Origin: Montifringilla adamsi
Taxonomy: Eukaryota > Chordata > Aves > Passeriformes > Passeridae
NCBI GenBank assembly: GCA_017590115.1
Contig: JAGGNK010012114.1
Location: 1,630,248 to 1,694,247 of the forward strand
Length of the DNA stretch: 64,000 bases
Direction: 5' to 3'
Positions 1-11,289 of this stretch are shown here, one piece after another. The first letter of the stretch is position 1. The number at the start of each line of letters is the position of its first letter. Below the pieces are notes generated by a model. That model was given only the letters and a program-made list of their open reading frames with translations, was not told the DNA's origin and searched no databases. The position numbers were made by a program, and so were the translations under genes.

Positions 1-825
1 TGCTCTTAACTTTTTTCACCTCTTCGCTCCTCTCTTCTGGGCCCCCTGCACTGCTCCAGGTCATACTCAGCTCCTCTAGCTGCTTGCTTTCTGCCACTGC
101 CGTCTGAAGGTGGAAAGTCCTCCGGTGGCAGTTTGGCATATTCTTCTCAGCTTTGTGAGCAAGAGGATCAGGAGGTGTCCTGCTGAAGAAGCCCTTGCCT
201 TGGGCTTCAGATTCATGGGCTGAGCTACACTTAACTAAAGGCTGGGAAAGCTCTAATTCTTCTACTGAATGCTTGTGCTGATCAAGGACAATGGGCTGCG
301 TTTTTCTCAGCTGAGCGCCTTTCACAGCAGACAGCACACAGAACTGCGTCCCGCCAGCAGGCGAGCTCTCTGTGCTCCCTGCAGGACAGGTCTTGACACT
401 TAGACCATTCACGGCTGAACACAGACTTAAAAGTTTTTTCTCAGGAGCTACCTTTGTAAAAGGAACAGGTTGCTGACTTGATTTAATATAAGGCACGTCC
501 AAAATTTCATCCATATCCAGGTCATAGTGCTCCAGCTCCCCAAGCAGAACAGCAGGCTCACTGCTTTTGCTTTTAAGGCTTTCTCCTTCTCCTGGACTCT
601 GGTCATCATTTGGAGGTGCAGACTGAGAATCACTGCCTTTCTGATATTCTCCCTTCTGGTTCTTCTGGTCATCACTTTCATTGTTCTCAGAGCTTTCTGG
701 CTGGTGCTTTAATGGAGAAACCCTCTTCACTGGTCTGAATTTATTGCATGCATCTGCAATTCCTGTTGGTTTCTGTGCATTTCCAAGAAGAGTTGAGACC
801 CCACAGTTCCAGCTGCTGCTGGAAA
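1..825 (-). CDS. SNCAIP: SNCAIP (synphilin-1) large coding exon, 5' part, cut by the window edge
   Basis: This exon encodes residues 44 (split codon) to 318 of synphilin-1, a cytoplasmic scaffold that binds alpha-synuclein and the ubiquitin ligases SIAH and parkin. Read on the minus strand, intron sequence ends in a pyrimidine-rich run and CTAG, then TTTCCAGCAG begins the exon. With the G carried over from the previous exon this gives V-S-S-S-S-W-N-C-G. The frame stays open for 274 codons to the window edge. Blocks matching human synphilin-1 as I know it include GELEHYDLDMDEILDVPYIK (about residues 135-154), RPVKRVSPLKHQPE (about 74-87) and PEERSE near the edge. A stretch around residues 95-130 is diverged and rich in S, D, P and E. 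No ankyrin repeats fall inside the window; in the family they start just after this point. It is part of one transcript with the exons at 11214-11286 and 20979-21081. Exon numbering is mine. Confidence 0.96.
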
Positions 826-1084
826 CTAGAGAAATAAAGGAATTTGATTTAGCAGTGAGTGCTACCTGATATGTGACATGATAGCATGCTTTAAAGATAC
901 ACCTGGCCAAACACCAGAAACAAGAATTATATGATAACATTCCGGATTTGTATCTAAACATCTTAATGGCATCTCTATCAAAACTGAAGAATTTTACATT
1001 CCTAAAAGAAACTTTCATCAAGGATGTATAATGTAATCTTTACAAATAATTAGTTCTAATCAAGTTCTAACCAAAAACACAAGT

Positions 1085-1716
1085 TGTCTGTGAGCCAACA
1101 AGGTGTGCTTGTGCCCAATAAGGCCAATGGCATTCTGGGGTGCATCAGGAAAAGTATTGCCAGCAATGGTGTAGAGGGGTTCCTCACCCTTTACTTGGCC
1201 CAGATGAGGCCACATCTGGAGTGCTGTGTCCAGTTCTGGGCTCCTCAGTACAAGAGAGACACAGAGCTCCTAGAGTGGGTCCAGCAGAAGGCTGTTACTA
1301 GTACGGGACAGGACCATCTCTCTTTACTAGGAAAGGCTGAGGGAGCTGTGCATGTTCAGCCTTGAGAAGAGACAGCTGGGGCAGGACCTCATCAATGACT
1401 GTGACTATCTGAAGGGAGGGCTTCATGTGGAGGGATCAGGCTCTGCTCAGAGGTGCTCAGCAACAGCAGGAGAGGCAATGGGCAGACACTGATGAGCAGG
1501 AAGTTCCACTCAAACATGAGGAAGAACTCCTTTACTGTGCAGGTGACTGAGTACTGGAACAGGTTACCCAGAGAGGTTTTGGAATCTCCTTCACTGTAGA
1601 TACTCAAGAATTATGTGGACACAATCCTGTGCCATGTGCTCTGGGATGGCCCTGCTTGAGCAGGAGATTGGACCACATAACCTCCTGTGGTCCCTTCCAA
1701 CCTGATTCATTCTGTG
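1085..1716 (+). repeat. CR1 LINE, 3' part
   Basis: It starts with the GGCCAATGGCATTCTGGGGTG segment typical of the C-terminal ORF2 region. It runs through TGTGTCCAGTTCTGGGCTCC, ACTGGAACAGGTTACCCAGAG and the closing GGTCCCTTCCAACC...ATTCTGTGA. It is 5'-truncated, with the frame broken by substitutions. Confidence 0.92.
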
Positions 1717-1949
1717 AGTAATAGCCTAGTGGCATTTACAGGGATCCTGTCCAACTATGTTAGTTTGTACTCTGCTCTGCATTGAGAGGCATGATAAGAG
1801 TAGGATGATTTTCTGAGAGGGCAACAAAAGAGTTAGCCAAAGCTTTTTAGTGGATTTGTTTCAGCACCAATAAAAAAAATTCAATTTTTAAGGCCTGTTT
1901 CCTGTGGAAGATGTATTTTTCTTACAAGAACTAGAAACTCATGTACATC

Positions 1950-2243
1950 AACTGAGAGCTGGGACTGTTCAGCTTGGGGAAGGAAAGGGTCAGGAGGAAT
2001 CTCATCATTAAGAAGAGGTAACAAGGCTCTTCTCCATGACAGGACAAGAGACTACCAGCACCAAGTGAAATAGAAGAAATTCTATCTGAGCAAAGAAAAC
2101 ACTTTTTAAATTGTGTGGCTGGTCAAACACTGGCATAGTTGCCCAGAGACTTTTCTCCATCATTAGAGATACTCAGAATTCAACTGACGCAGATCTGGCT
2201 TAACCTGCTCTAACCAACCTAAACAATTCTGTGATTCTCTGAT
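1950..2243 (+). repeat. CR1 LINE, 3' end fragment, diverged
   Basis: It contains GACTGTTCAGCTTGGGGAAGG, AACACTGGCATAGTTGCCCAG and the terminal CCAACCTAAACAATTCTGTGA, which follow the CR1 3' end. It is more diverged than the copy just before it. Confidence 0.8.
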
Positions 2244-5200
2244 CTAAAAATTAAGCCTACTTATTGAAGTGTGATGTTCCTTCTGAACTTCTCCTCTCTA
2301 TGTTTGGCTTCTCTGTCAAATTTTCCAGCCCTTATATGTATAACCTGTGTACACTCACACCCACATCCACACCTATAGCTCTGGACCTTCCAGACAATTA
2401 TTTCAGAGCAATGCAGGACAGTTTAACCAGTGAATCTGACTTGAGAGAAGGGAAGGAGCTCAAGTCAATTGAACTCTTACTCCAAATGAACTTGAACTCA
2501 ATCCTACTGAATTTGTACTCTTTCAGAAATAGTGCCATCTGCATCCTATTACATCATCCTGTAATATTGATGATCTTCATAAAAAGTGGAATTCTGGCAA
2601 ATAGTTTTCTTTCTCTTGTTATTTTCAGTTGAGGGACAGCACTAAAACCACAAAAGCATTTAGGCAGGCAGTTACTATGCCTCTTTCAACGCACACTAAG
2701 AGTTAATGTAGTCTAAAAGTCAAGAATACTGTTTAAACAAAGCAGATTTATAACATGCGCAAACTGCATATCAGTGGGATTTAATTTGTGGTCAAAACAC
2801 ACAATTTGACATGAACACCTTCCTAAGGAAACAGATATATACACTTTCAGTGCAACATTAATATCTGAAGCAAAAGATTAGTATGGCTTAGTAGTTATGG
2901 ACATCTGAAAATTACATTAATGCTTTTGGAAGTGCTTAAGAAAACATTTCTGAAGAAGAAATAAAAATAATAATAATCAAAAGGCATGTAACTTAGTGGG
3001 CCAATACAAAGAACGCACTGTACTGACTTATTTATGTATTGTATAAGATTCTAGGTTCAAAGGCCTACACTTTTATGTTGGTTTTATTTACATGTGAAAT
3101 TTTTTCCAAGTGATACAGGGAAATGGATACCATATGTTTCCCAGCTGTTTTGTTCTGACAGGAACTATTAAGCACTCAGTATGGAAATGAATTCTGTCTG
3201 AGTTTTATGAAAACACTGCTTTCAACACAGGGGTCTAGACAGAGGAAAAGGCATCAACATTTTGTTTGTCGTCACTTTATTTAAGATTACATTTATTTTG
3301 CTGCTTCACTCTCTCCACTTTTTAACTTTAATAACATGCATTTACATAAACCACTGGTGACCAAACTGTACAATCAGGCACTGAGAAGAAGCAATGACGT
3401 TTGTTACAAATCTGCCTTAGATAATTGTGAAGTCATGTACTTCTCCTTTCTTTCATTAAAGTTAGAGCAGAGTAAGGAACTTCCATTTTTCATTGTTTTT
3501 TTTTTTTTTTTTCCATAATCTCCTTACAAACACAGCTTTTCCAGGGAAAAAGAACCAAACTGGAACACCGAAACCTGTTAGCAATATTTTTACTGACTTA
3601 AGAACATCCTCTTCACTTAACTGAGATGATGAATTTCCACTGTTTTTAATAAAGGATTAGAAATTGGCATTTAACCATATAGCTGAAGGAACAGCTAGCA
3701 AGTTCAGACTAGCAGACACAGTATTTCTTTGTGCCATTTACTCCTTGGGAGCTGCATCAGTCCTCAGGCAGTTAGAGCATGATTTCCCTCTACATGACAC
3801 TGCAGCCATAGGCTGGAGTGGACCAGGACATGGCCTGAATCTCTTTCATTCTGCTTTCAGATGCTTGCTCCCTGAAGAAGCAAAAGCAAGTGTTGCCTAT
3901 AAATCCCAAAGCACCAGCACAGCAGGAGTTACACTGAGTAGTCTTAAACAGCTGCTCCAGAGGAAAAGCCTCTTGCTCATCTCTCCATACTTATGAACTC
4001 AGACAGGGGCCATTAAAAGTCTGGGTCAAATAAATACTGTTTGATTATTTTATAAACAACAGTAAAAGATGGCCTGAGTTTAAGGCAAGGGGTTAGAATG
4101 CGGAGCAGCTAGTTTGATTCCAGAATCTGACAAATAATTCTGGTATAATCCTAAAAGGTGATGAAATTTTTTTTGTCCCCAACTATGTGTCAAAATTGTT
4201 TCCCAAACTTTTATTCATTAATATAAGAGACTTGGATTATCCTACTATTGTATTACTGAGGCAAACAGAGTGAGGAACAAAAATTGTAGACTTCTTTTGC
4301 ATTGGTAAAGAAGTGTTAGCTGCCTGATACACCTGAGGTGTCAAAGTATTTCTTTGCCACAAAAAAAACTTTATCTGACAAAAGCCTGCAAGGGCCAATT
4401 TGCAGATGTAGTTCTTCACCATATATTGTGCTCTAGTTTTTGGGGTTTTTTTTGAAGAAGACAAAATGCAAATAAGTCCAGAGGCCTGCAGGCTTATTTA
4501 GAGATTTTCTTATATATTTATTTACTTAGAGATGTCCTAGAACTACTGAGGGCAAATAAGCAGAAAAGGGGGCAACAAGGAAGCAACTTATCTTTCAATT
4601 TAATCCCCACCAGATTCTATTTTCAGGAATCAAAATTGATCCTTATAACATGCCTCCAGTTGGAAGCACCTGTTGACTTCAGGGTATTTTTCAATCATCT
4701 CTATGTCTAGAGCATGTTGAAATGTGGAGTTTTGTCTGGTATACAAGCATCTGTAGAACTACAGGGTAACTGAATTTCCAATCATCAAGATGGAAATCAT
4801 GCACAGACGACATTTTCCACTTGTGACAGCCAGTTTCTGGGATACTTACAGTCTAATGCCAAACATCAAAATGCCTCTAAATTGTCCTGAGTATAATGAA
4901 AATATTAGTATCATGTTTTACTTTAAGAAAGTTTGTGAATAGCACTGACAACTGCCCATACCTTTTTAAATGCAATATTTCAACATATTTCTCATGTAAT
5001 ATTAGGAGGGGACCTGCAGCAAGTCTACACAAAGTTTCATGTTTGGAGTTTTACTGTCATCTGAAAGAAATGCCTGAGCTTCTTCCTTGTGATATGCCTT
5101 CAGCAGAGACTTGAATCAAATAAGACCCGCATTAATTCCAGGCCTAAATAAAGCACTGTGATTCTGACTTTGTATACAGGTGCTAAAGTGTTAACTACAC

Positions 5201-6633
5201 TAGGGAAACTTTCCAAAAACTTATGTTTGTTATCACCAATGTATTGCCAACACTTAGAGAAGTATCTGGGCTCCATGTGATAGAGGAAGGGGTGTTTCTT
5301 ACAAATCAATGGATAATCAGAGCCAGATCCAAATATCTATTTACTCCTTTATTAATATCACAAAATTCATATTTAACTGAATTCATTTTGACTGAAGGTG
5401 GCACTGTTTTACAGTTTTAATATATCAATAACCTGAACATACTGGAGTTCTTTAACATAAACTGTATACCATGAGAATCTCAATTAAAGAACAACCCTGC
5501 ACAGATAAAAATGGAGGAGGTTTGCTCCCATTTAAGTGGAATTTCAAGTCACTCTAAAGAAGAAAGGAAAAGTATACAGGGTAAATATTAATTAATGCTT
5601 TTAAATAACAGTGCATCTTTTCCAGGTAATTCAAACATTTTGCATCTCAGTGAATGAATATTTTTTCTTATCTTGGCTTGAGGAAGAATAATACAAAAGC
5701 TGTCATTCTCAAATAAATAATAACAGAAAGGCAAATAAAATTTTGAAATCAATAAATTTTGTTTACTCTTGTTTAGAGTGTTCTATGGATGTAAAAGGAA
5801 GGTAGCAAGCAAAGTTCTAATGAAAAATCAGAAGAGGTTATTCTGGCGCAAAATGTGTGAAAAAGAAGATAAAGGATGCAAAAATTAGGTAGGAAAAGAA
5901 CTTGTATGTAGCTAGCACAATTTTTTTTTTTTACTAAGAAAATTCTTTGGTATTCTACCAAGGAATGATCCAATCAGTATTTTATTGTTTCAGACATATT
6001 TACCTGGGAGATATTTGGAGAACAAGTCAGTGAAATTGATGGTTTTTAGCACTGCTTCCAAACCAAATTTTACTTTATTTTCTCATACAACTAAATACTA
6101 CCAAGAGCTTGAGACACAATTTTTCTGCTCGTTGACTTATTTTCCTCAATTAGGAAACTAATATTTTGAATAATTTTTCAAATGGCAGTTTCTTTGGGAA
6201 TGAATAAAGCAGTGTAGAAGGATAACTGCTGGACATTAAAAATGAATTTGTTTTTACCAATCAGTGAATAAAGATCTAGAGTAGTATATTGCCTTCATTG
6301 GAAACAGCCACTTAAAGACAACTGAAAGTTGTCACAGATGACAGAATATACTTCAACAATGACATGGTTCAGTGAAGCTTGTTGGACATTGTTGTCTTGA
6401 ACCATCTGTTCAAGTGTCCTTGCAAAATTTGACCAGAAAGAATTGAACCAATTTCATGCTTAATAACAAAAGCATAAAGGACTGATTTCTGTTTTGGTTC
6501 ATCAGTCTATATTAAACAATGCTGGAAATCAATGGACACTCTGGCTAACACTTCATTTCAAGAAAAATGTGCTAGCTTGTTCCATTTCTAAACCACATTC
6601 TTTAATTTTCTATCTTTGATGGTAAAATAACAA
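2244..6633. other. AT-rich intron sequence, nothing recognised
   Basis: I see no exon, RNA gene or transposon here beyond short A/T runs (for example a T run at about 3496-3512). An open frame of 110 codons at 3664-3996 has no recognisable protein features. Confidence 0.7.
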
Positions 6634-6790
6634 CAGAATCACAGAATATTCTGAGCTGGAAGGGATCCACATGGATCATTGAGGCCAAATCTTAGGTGAA
6701 TGGCCTGTACAGGGCTTAAACCCACAGTCTTGGAGCTAATTTGCACCTTGCTCTAAACATCTGACATAATGTCCACCTTATTGGTAATTA
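6634..6790 (-). repeat. CR1 LINE 3' end fragment
   Basis: On the plus strand it begins CAGAATCACAGAATATTCTG and continues GAGCTGGAAGGGATCCACA, the reverse complement of the CR1 3' terminus, followed by a diverged stretch. Confidence 0.85.
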
Positions 6791-6989
6791 TGCTACCTAA
6801 AAGATCATTATCTTGACGCATGATTGTAGAAAAAACAATCACCCTTAATCACACTTTATTGTGGATAAACCATAATTTTCCCTGCAATTTTTTGCCAATA
6901 CTGTATCTCTTTCCTCTTGTAATCTGGGCATACTGACACATATACTTTGGTTCAAAGGATCCCTTGGAACTTTCCTGAGTCAGAATTCC

Positions 6990-7937
6990 CTAAATCCAAG
7001 AAGGACTCAGAGAAGTCATAAGGGACTTGGATGCAGGACTTGAAGGAATACTAAGGAAGTTTGCAGCTGATACAAAATAGGAGGAGCAAATTACTCCCTC
7101 TGAAGACAGAGAGATCCTGCAGAGAGACCTCGACAAATCAGAGGGCAATCACCAACTGCTGTATGAAGCTTAAGAAGGGAAAGTGACACATTCTGCTCCT
7201 CAGATGGAGTAGCCCTGGATGAATGGACAGACTGGGGAATGAGAGGCTGGAGAGAAGAGCCATGGAAAGGGATCTGTGGGTCCTGGTGAATGGCAAGTTG
7301 AACATGGCAGTGCCCTGGCAGCCAGGAGGGCCCCGTGCCCGGGGGGCATCAGGCACAGCATCAGAGCCGGGCAAGGGAGGGGATTGTCCTGCTCTGCTCT
7401 GCACTGGGGCAGCCTCACCTCCAGTGCTGGGGACAGTTCTGGTGCCACAACACAAAAAAGACACTGAGCTGTCAGAGAGTGTCCAAAGGAGGGTAACAAG
7501 GATGGTGAAGGGCCTTGGGGTGAAGCCGTGTGAGGAGTGGCTGAGGTCCCTTGGTCTGCTCAGCCTGGAGGAGACTGAGGGGAGACCACATTCTAACCCT
7601 GCAGTCTCCTTGTGAGGGGAAGCAGAGAGGCAGGCACTGTTCTCTTCTCTGTGGTGACCAGTGACAGGACTCCGGAGAATGGCATTAAACTCTTTCAGGG
7701 GAGGTTTAAGTTTGATATCAGGAAAAGTTCTTCACCCAGAGGGTGGCTGGGCACAGACCAGGCTCCCCCGAGAAGTGATCACAGCACAAACCTGACAGAG
7801 CTCAAGAACTGTTTGGGCAGTGCTCTCAGACACATGGGCTGACTCTTGGGGTGTCCTGTGCAGGGCCAGGAGTTGGACTTTGATGACCCTTGTGGGTATC
7901 TTCCAACACAGAATATTCTGTGATTCTTTGATTCTGA
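6990..7937 (+). repeat. CR1 LINE, relatively well preserved 3' kilobase
   Basis: It begins within the reverse-transcriptase domain (reading ...KFAADTK then stop, where active CR1 has FADDTK). It continues through the C-terminal ORF2 region and ends GAATATTCTGTGATTCTTTGATTC. Reading frames of 60-130 codons in this span are CR1 remnants. It is the same subfamily as the copies at 29000 and 51040, sharing CAAAAAAGACACTGAGCTGT and GTGAAGCCGTGTGAGGAGTG with the latter. Confidence 0.93.
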
Positions 7938-8481
7938 GTCAGGACAGAGACTGTGCTGCTTCATGGTGCCATGCACACCTTGCAAAAGAGCAAGGCAGGA
8001 AGAAGACCTTCCCAATAATACACTCCACCTGCCAGCGCTCTCCAATAAAGGGAGGCGATGGTGGCATTTCAAGGAGGAAAAACTACATATTGAGAAAACT
8101 TTCTAATATCTCCCTTTCCAAAAGAACAGTTAATCCAAGCAAAAGTTACAGGCCATCAGAAATAGTTAAAAAAACCCAAAAAGTCTGCTGAAGGAATTAT
8201 GTGAAACGCTTCAGAAGACACACTGGCTTCTGAACACCAGTACCTGCCTAGGATTAAAAGTGCTTGGAGTAATTTGAAAACAATGTAACCAAATACTTTA
8301 AAATGTTACATGAAAGGGGGAAAGAAAATCACAATGACAGCGGTATTTACCAAACTTATCTGCAAACAATGAATAGTAACACTTCCATATTATTAGCCAT
8401 AGTTAAGAAATGTAATTCCATAACAAGAAACTGGTCTGGTTTATATCTGTTCTAACAATCCTTCTGGTGAAAATAGTTGCC

Positions 8482-8562
8482 TATATATATATATATANNN
8501 NNNNNNNNNNNNNNNNNNNNNNNNNNNTATATATATATATATATATACACACACACATATTT
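8482..8562. repeat. TA/CA microsatellite with an unresolved core
   Basis: A TA run (8482-8497) is followed by 30 N (8498-8527), then TA and (AC)n to about 8562. The true length is unknown. Confidence 0.95.
8498..8527. other. Assembly gap (30 N)
   Basis: Unresolved bases inside the TA microsatellite; probably a collapsed or unsized repeat. Confidence 0.98.
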
Positions 8563-9614
8563 ATTTTTCCAAGTATAAATTCAAATCTTACTTTCTCTAC
8601 AATTTTGTCTTAACTGTATTAGTGAACTAAATATTTTTCTAAGACAACGATGACAGACAATTACTTTTTAGATAGTCTATCTATGGTCAACATTTGCTTA
8701 CCTTTTAGTTCTTCTGAAAAAATATTTATTGCATAGCTACTTTTATAGTTCTCTCTGTTTTAAAGGAGAAATGCAACCTCTAACTAAGCAGGAGTCAGTA
8801 TGAGGTAAAAAGCTGGATCAGCACTTTGTAAAACCTCTGAGTTTTTCTATTCGTAACTACTTGAATTAACAGTGGAATGCAGATATAAATTAGTATGAAT
8901 GCTTCATGCTAAAGTATGAAAGATTTATTATATAACCCATTTTCATAAAAAGTAGCAGATATAATCAATACTTTGGCAACATTATTTGAATGATCTACAG
9001 TATAGGGAAGATGAAAGACTGTGTCAAAAGCAATTGTGAAAAGTTATCAAATGGAGCCTTATATAACATTTACTAATCCAGCTCTGTTGATATTTCAAGA
9101 TACTTGAAATACTGATGTCTGTACAGACATGTAAAGTGATACACTCCTGTTCCACACTGTATTGTTACTCAGTAAATAAACAGGGTAAAAATAAAAATAT
9201 TTCAGTACTATCTGCTGTTCACCAAAGTAAGTGGTAAGTACAAGAAAAGCCAGCTTTTAGTACTGTTTCCACTTTGCCAATACTACTAACAGCGCAAAAG
9301 ACCTCTTTTTTACTCAAGACTTTTAACCAATCTGCAATTAACTTCTACTGGCGGCCTCCCCAAGGCTACTACTGTCTTCCAGCAATCCCTGTATTTGCTT
9401 CTGTCAACCCCTTTTTAAAGGAACAGATGAGTACTGATGTAATTAAAATCATAATCAAAAAATGTCCATCTGCAGAGGCAACCACGGAACAAGAGAAATG
9501 CACAGTATGCTGTCAGCATCCCACAATCTAAAGGAAGAGCTCATAACCAGAATTTCATCCTTACTACTGGATTTCATCCTTACTACCTTTTAAATTATGA
9601 CTACCACCTTAAAT
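8563..9614. other. AT-rich intron sequence, nothing recognised
   Basis: No exon or repeat family recognised. The 85-codon frame at 9274-9531 has no features of a known protein. Confidence 0.65.
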
Positions 9615-9619
9615 TTAAG

Positions 9620-10120
9620 TGGAGAAAGAAGAACGGGAGGATGAATATGGGAGAGACTGGTGGGAGCACGTGGGGAGCAATGAGGGATTAAATGCTATGG
9701 AGAATGGCAGGGAAGAAGAATGAGCAGAAGGGGGAAGAAGTGGGTGAAAACAAAGAGAGGAGAGAAGAAGGCAGGAGGAATGAGAGAAGAGTGGGAGAGG
9801 AATAGTGTGGAGCAATGGTGTGACAATAGGAAAACAGGGAGGGTGGGAGTAAGAATGGGTAAGAAAGGAAGGAGACAGGAAGAAGGTGGGAAGGAAATGG
9901 AAGAAAGGGGGGAAACGGCAGGATGCAAAGGACGAGGAAGGGGGGAAGAACCAGCAAGAAGGAAGGAAGAAGACAGAAGAAGAGGAATAGGAATGAGACA
10001 GGGGAAGGATGTGAAGGGGCAGGATGGAAAGAAAGAGGGGAATGTGCAGGGGAGGATGGAGGAGAGGATAGGGGCGGATGGGGAGAGACTGGGGTAGAAG
10101 GAGATAGGGCAATTTGAGGG
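9620..10120 (+). repeat. 500-bp purine-rich tract (G/A on the plus strand)
   Basis: Nearly all bases are G or A on the plus strand for about 500 bp, with degenerate GGAAGAAG, GGGAGAGG and AGGAAGGA words but no fixed period. All frames are long because stop codons are rare in such sequence. The SNCAIP pre-mRNA carries the complementary CU-rich strand. Confidence 0.9.
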
Positions 10121-11213
10121 GGGTGCATCATGAGTCTTCACCCATTACACTTCTGCCCTACTCTTGCTTGTAACAAGTAATACAGTGTGCAATCACTGCT
10201 GTGCCCTGTGGAGGCAAGTAAGTACTGTGAAAGTAATATGCAAATAAGTACTGTAAGGAGAGCTCTGCATCTCTTCATTGCCAAGGACAGTGGCATGTGG
10301 TGACCTGGCCTCTAATAACTCTGTTAGAAGAAGCAGCAATCAGAAAGTTTCCACTTAAGTTAAACACAGTAGAAATTTTTAAAAGTCTAAAAGGAAATAT
10401 AGAAATAAAAGTTGCTGAAGTATAGCATGGTTCTTAAGTCCTTGTATCATCCCATCAATTCCAGATCTCCTGTTTCTGTTATAAAAGTACTTGATGAAAC
10501 AACATTAACAAAAGTTCAATTAAAAGATCAAAAAAGCACAATAAACTTTTCAAAGCTCAACAAAAATGCTTCTCTTACCAATTCATTGCTCCTCCATCAG
10601 GAAGAGAAAAATAAAAGTGCATTAATCTGATTTACAGAGTGAAAAACAACGCTGAATGCACTTTTTGTCAGGGGGCAGGGGGAAGGTCTCCAGCTGGTTC
10701 TCATCTATATGCCATGATTCTTCATTTAGTTTACACTATTAAACTAAAAAACTCTGCTTTAATCTTAACCATTACAGTATGCCTTAGAGTAGATTCTATC
10801 ATGTAGCATCCTTGATACAGTTTCAGAGTCTGGCAAAACATCATCCCTCAGACTGGTCGTGGCCATATGGGTAGTAAATGTATCCAACATTTTTTCATTG
10901 GCGCCTACATTATTATGTCTTGTCACCAATGGTTTCTCGGGTTTTCAAGTAAATTGTTGCACATACTGTGGTTTGGAGCTGCTGAGATGAAGCCCTACAT
11001 TTATCTGTATACAGCCAAATCCTTTTTTGGAACTTTCTTTCTTTCTAATGAACTAACATCTGTTGAAAAAAAAGAAACTCATGTTTCCAGAACACTGTAC
11101 ATAAATGAGAAAAAACAAAACAACAGGACACTGCCAAGAAGTTATTGTTGCCAAATTGTACAGGATTAAACAAAGCCTAGAATATTATGGGTGGACAGAA
11201 ATGGGCATCATAC
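10121..11213. other. Intron sequence next to the 73-bp exon, nothing recognised
   Basis: No repeat family or further exon seen. Frames at 10412-10630 and 10867-11169 look random. Confidence 0.6.
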
Positions 11214-11286
11214 CTGATCTGTCTTCATTTTGTGAATCACACCTTCTACATAATTCTGGGATGGTCTTGAGAGAAGTTACAGAATA
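11214..11286 (-). CDS. SNCAIP: SNCAIP (synphilin-1) 73-bp internal coding exon
   Basis: This exon encodes residues 20-43 of synphilin-1 plus the first base of codon 44. The peptide begins YSVTSLKTIPELCRRCD and ends in QNEDRS, matching the human protein as I know it almost residue for residue. On the minus strand the acceptor is a strong pyrimidine run (TTTTTTCTCCTTTTTTGCAG) directly before TATTCT, and the donor is TCAG followed by GTATGA. The exon is 73 bp, so it enters in phase 0 and leaves in phase 1. This fits the TCG end of the upstream exon and the TT start of the downstream one. Skipping it would shift the frame. It is too short to stand out as an open frame. The two cysteines of the CRRC motif are kept. 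The function of this N-terminal segment is not evident from sequence. Confidence 0.96.
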
Positions 11287-11289
11287 CTG

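Larger units (their letters stand above)
826..11213 (-). other. SNCAIP intron between the 73-bp exon and the large exon
   Basis: This 10.4-kb intron is bounded by GT (11213) and AG (826) on the minus strand. It holds four CR1 pieces, a TA/CA microsatellite with a run of N, and a 500-bp purine-rich tract. I see no further coding exon in it. Confidence 0.9.

Noticed and set aside
448..681. 77-codon minus-strand frame over the SNCAIP exon
   Set aside because: It is a shifted frame of the real coding exon; the conserved synphilin-1 frame is different.
9615..10141. Overlapping 125-165-codon frames on both strands
   Set aside because: They follow the purine-rich tract; the products are S/P/F or R/G/E/K low complexity.
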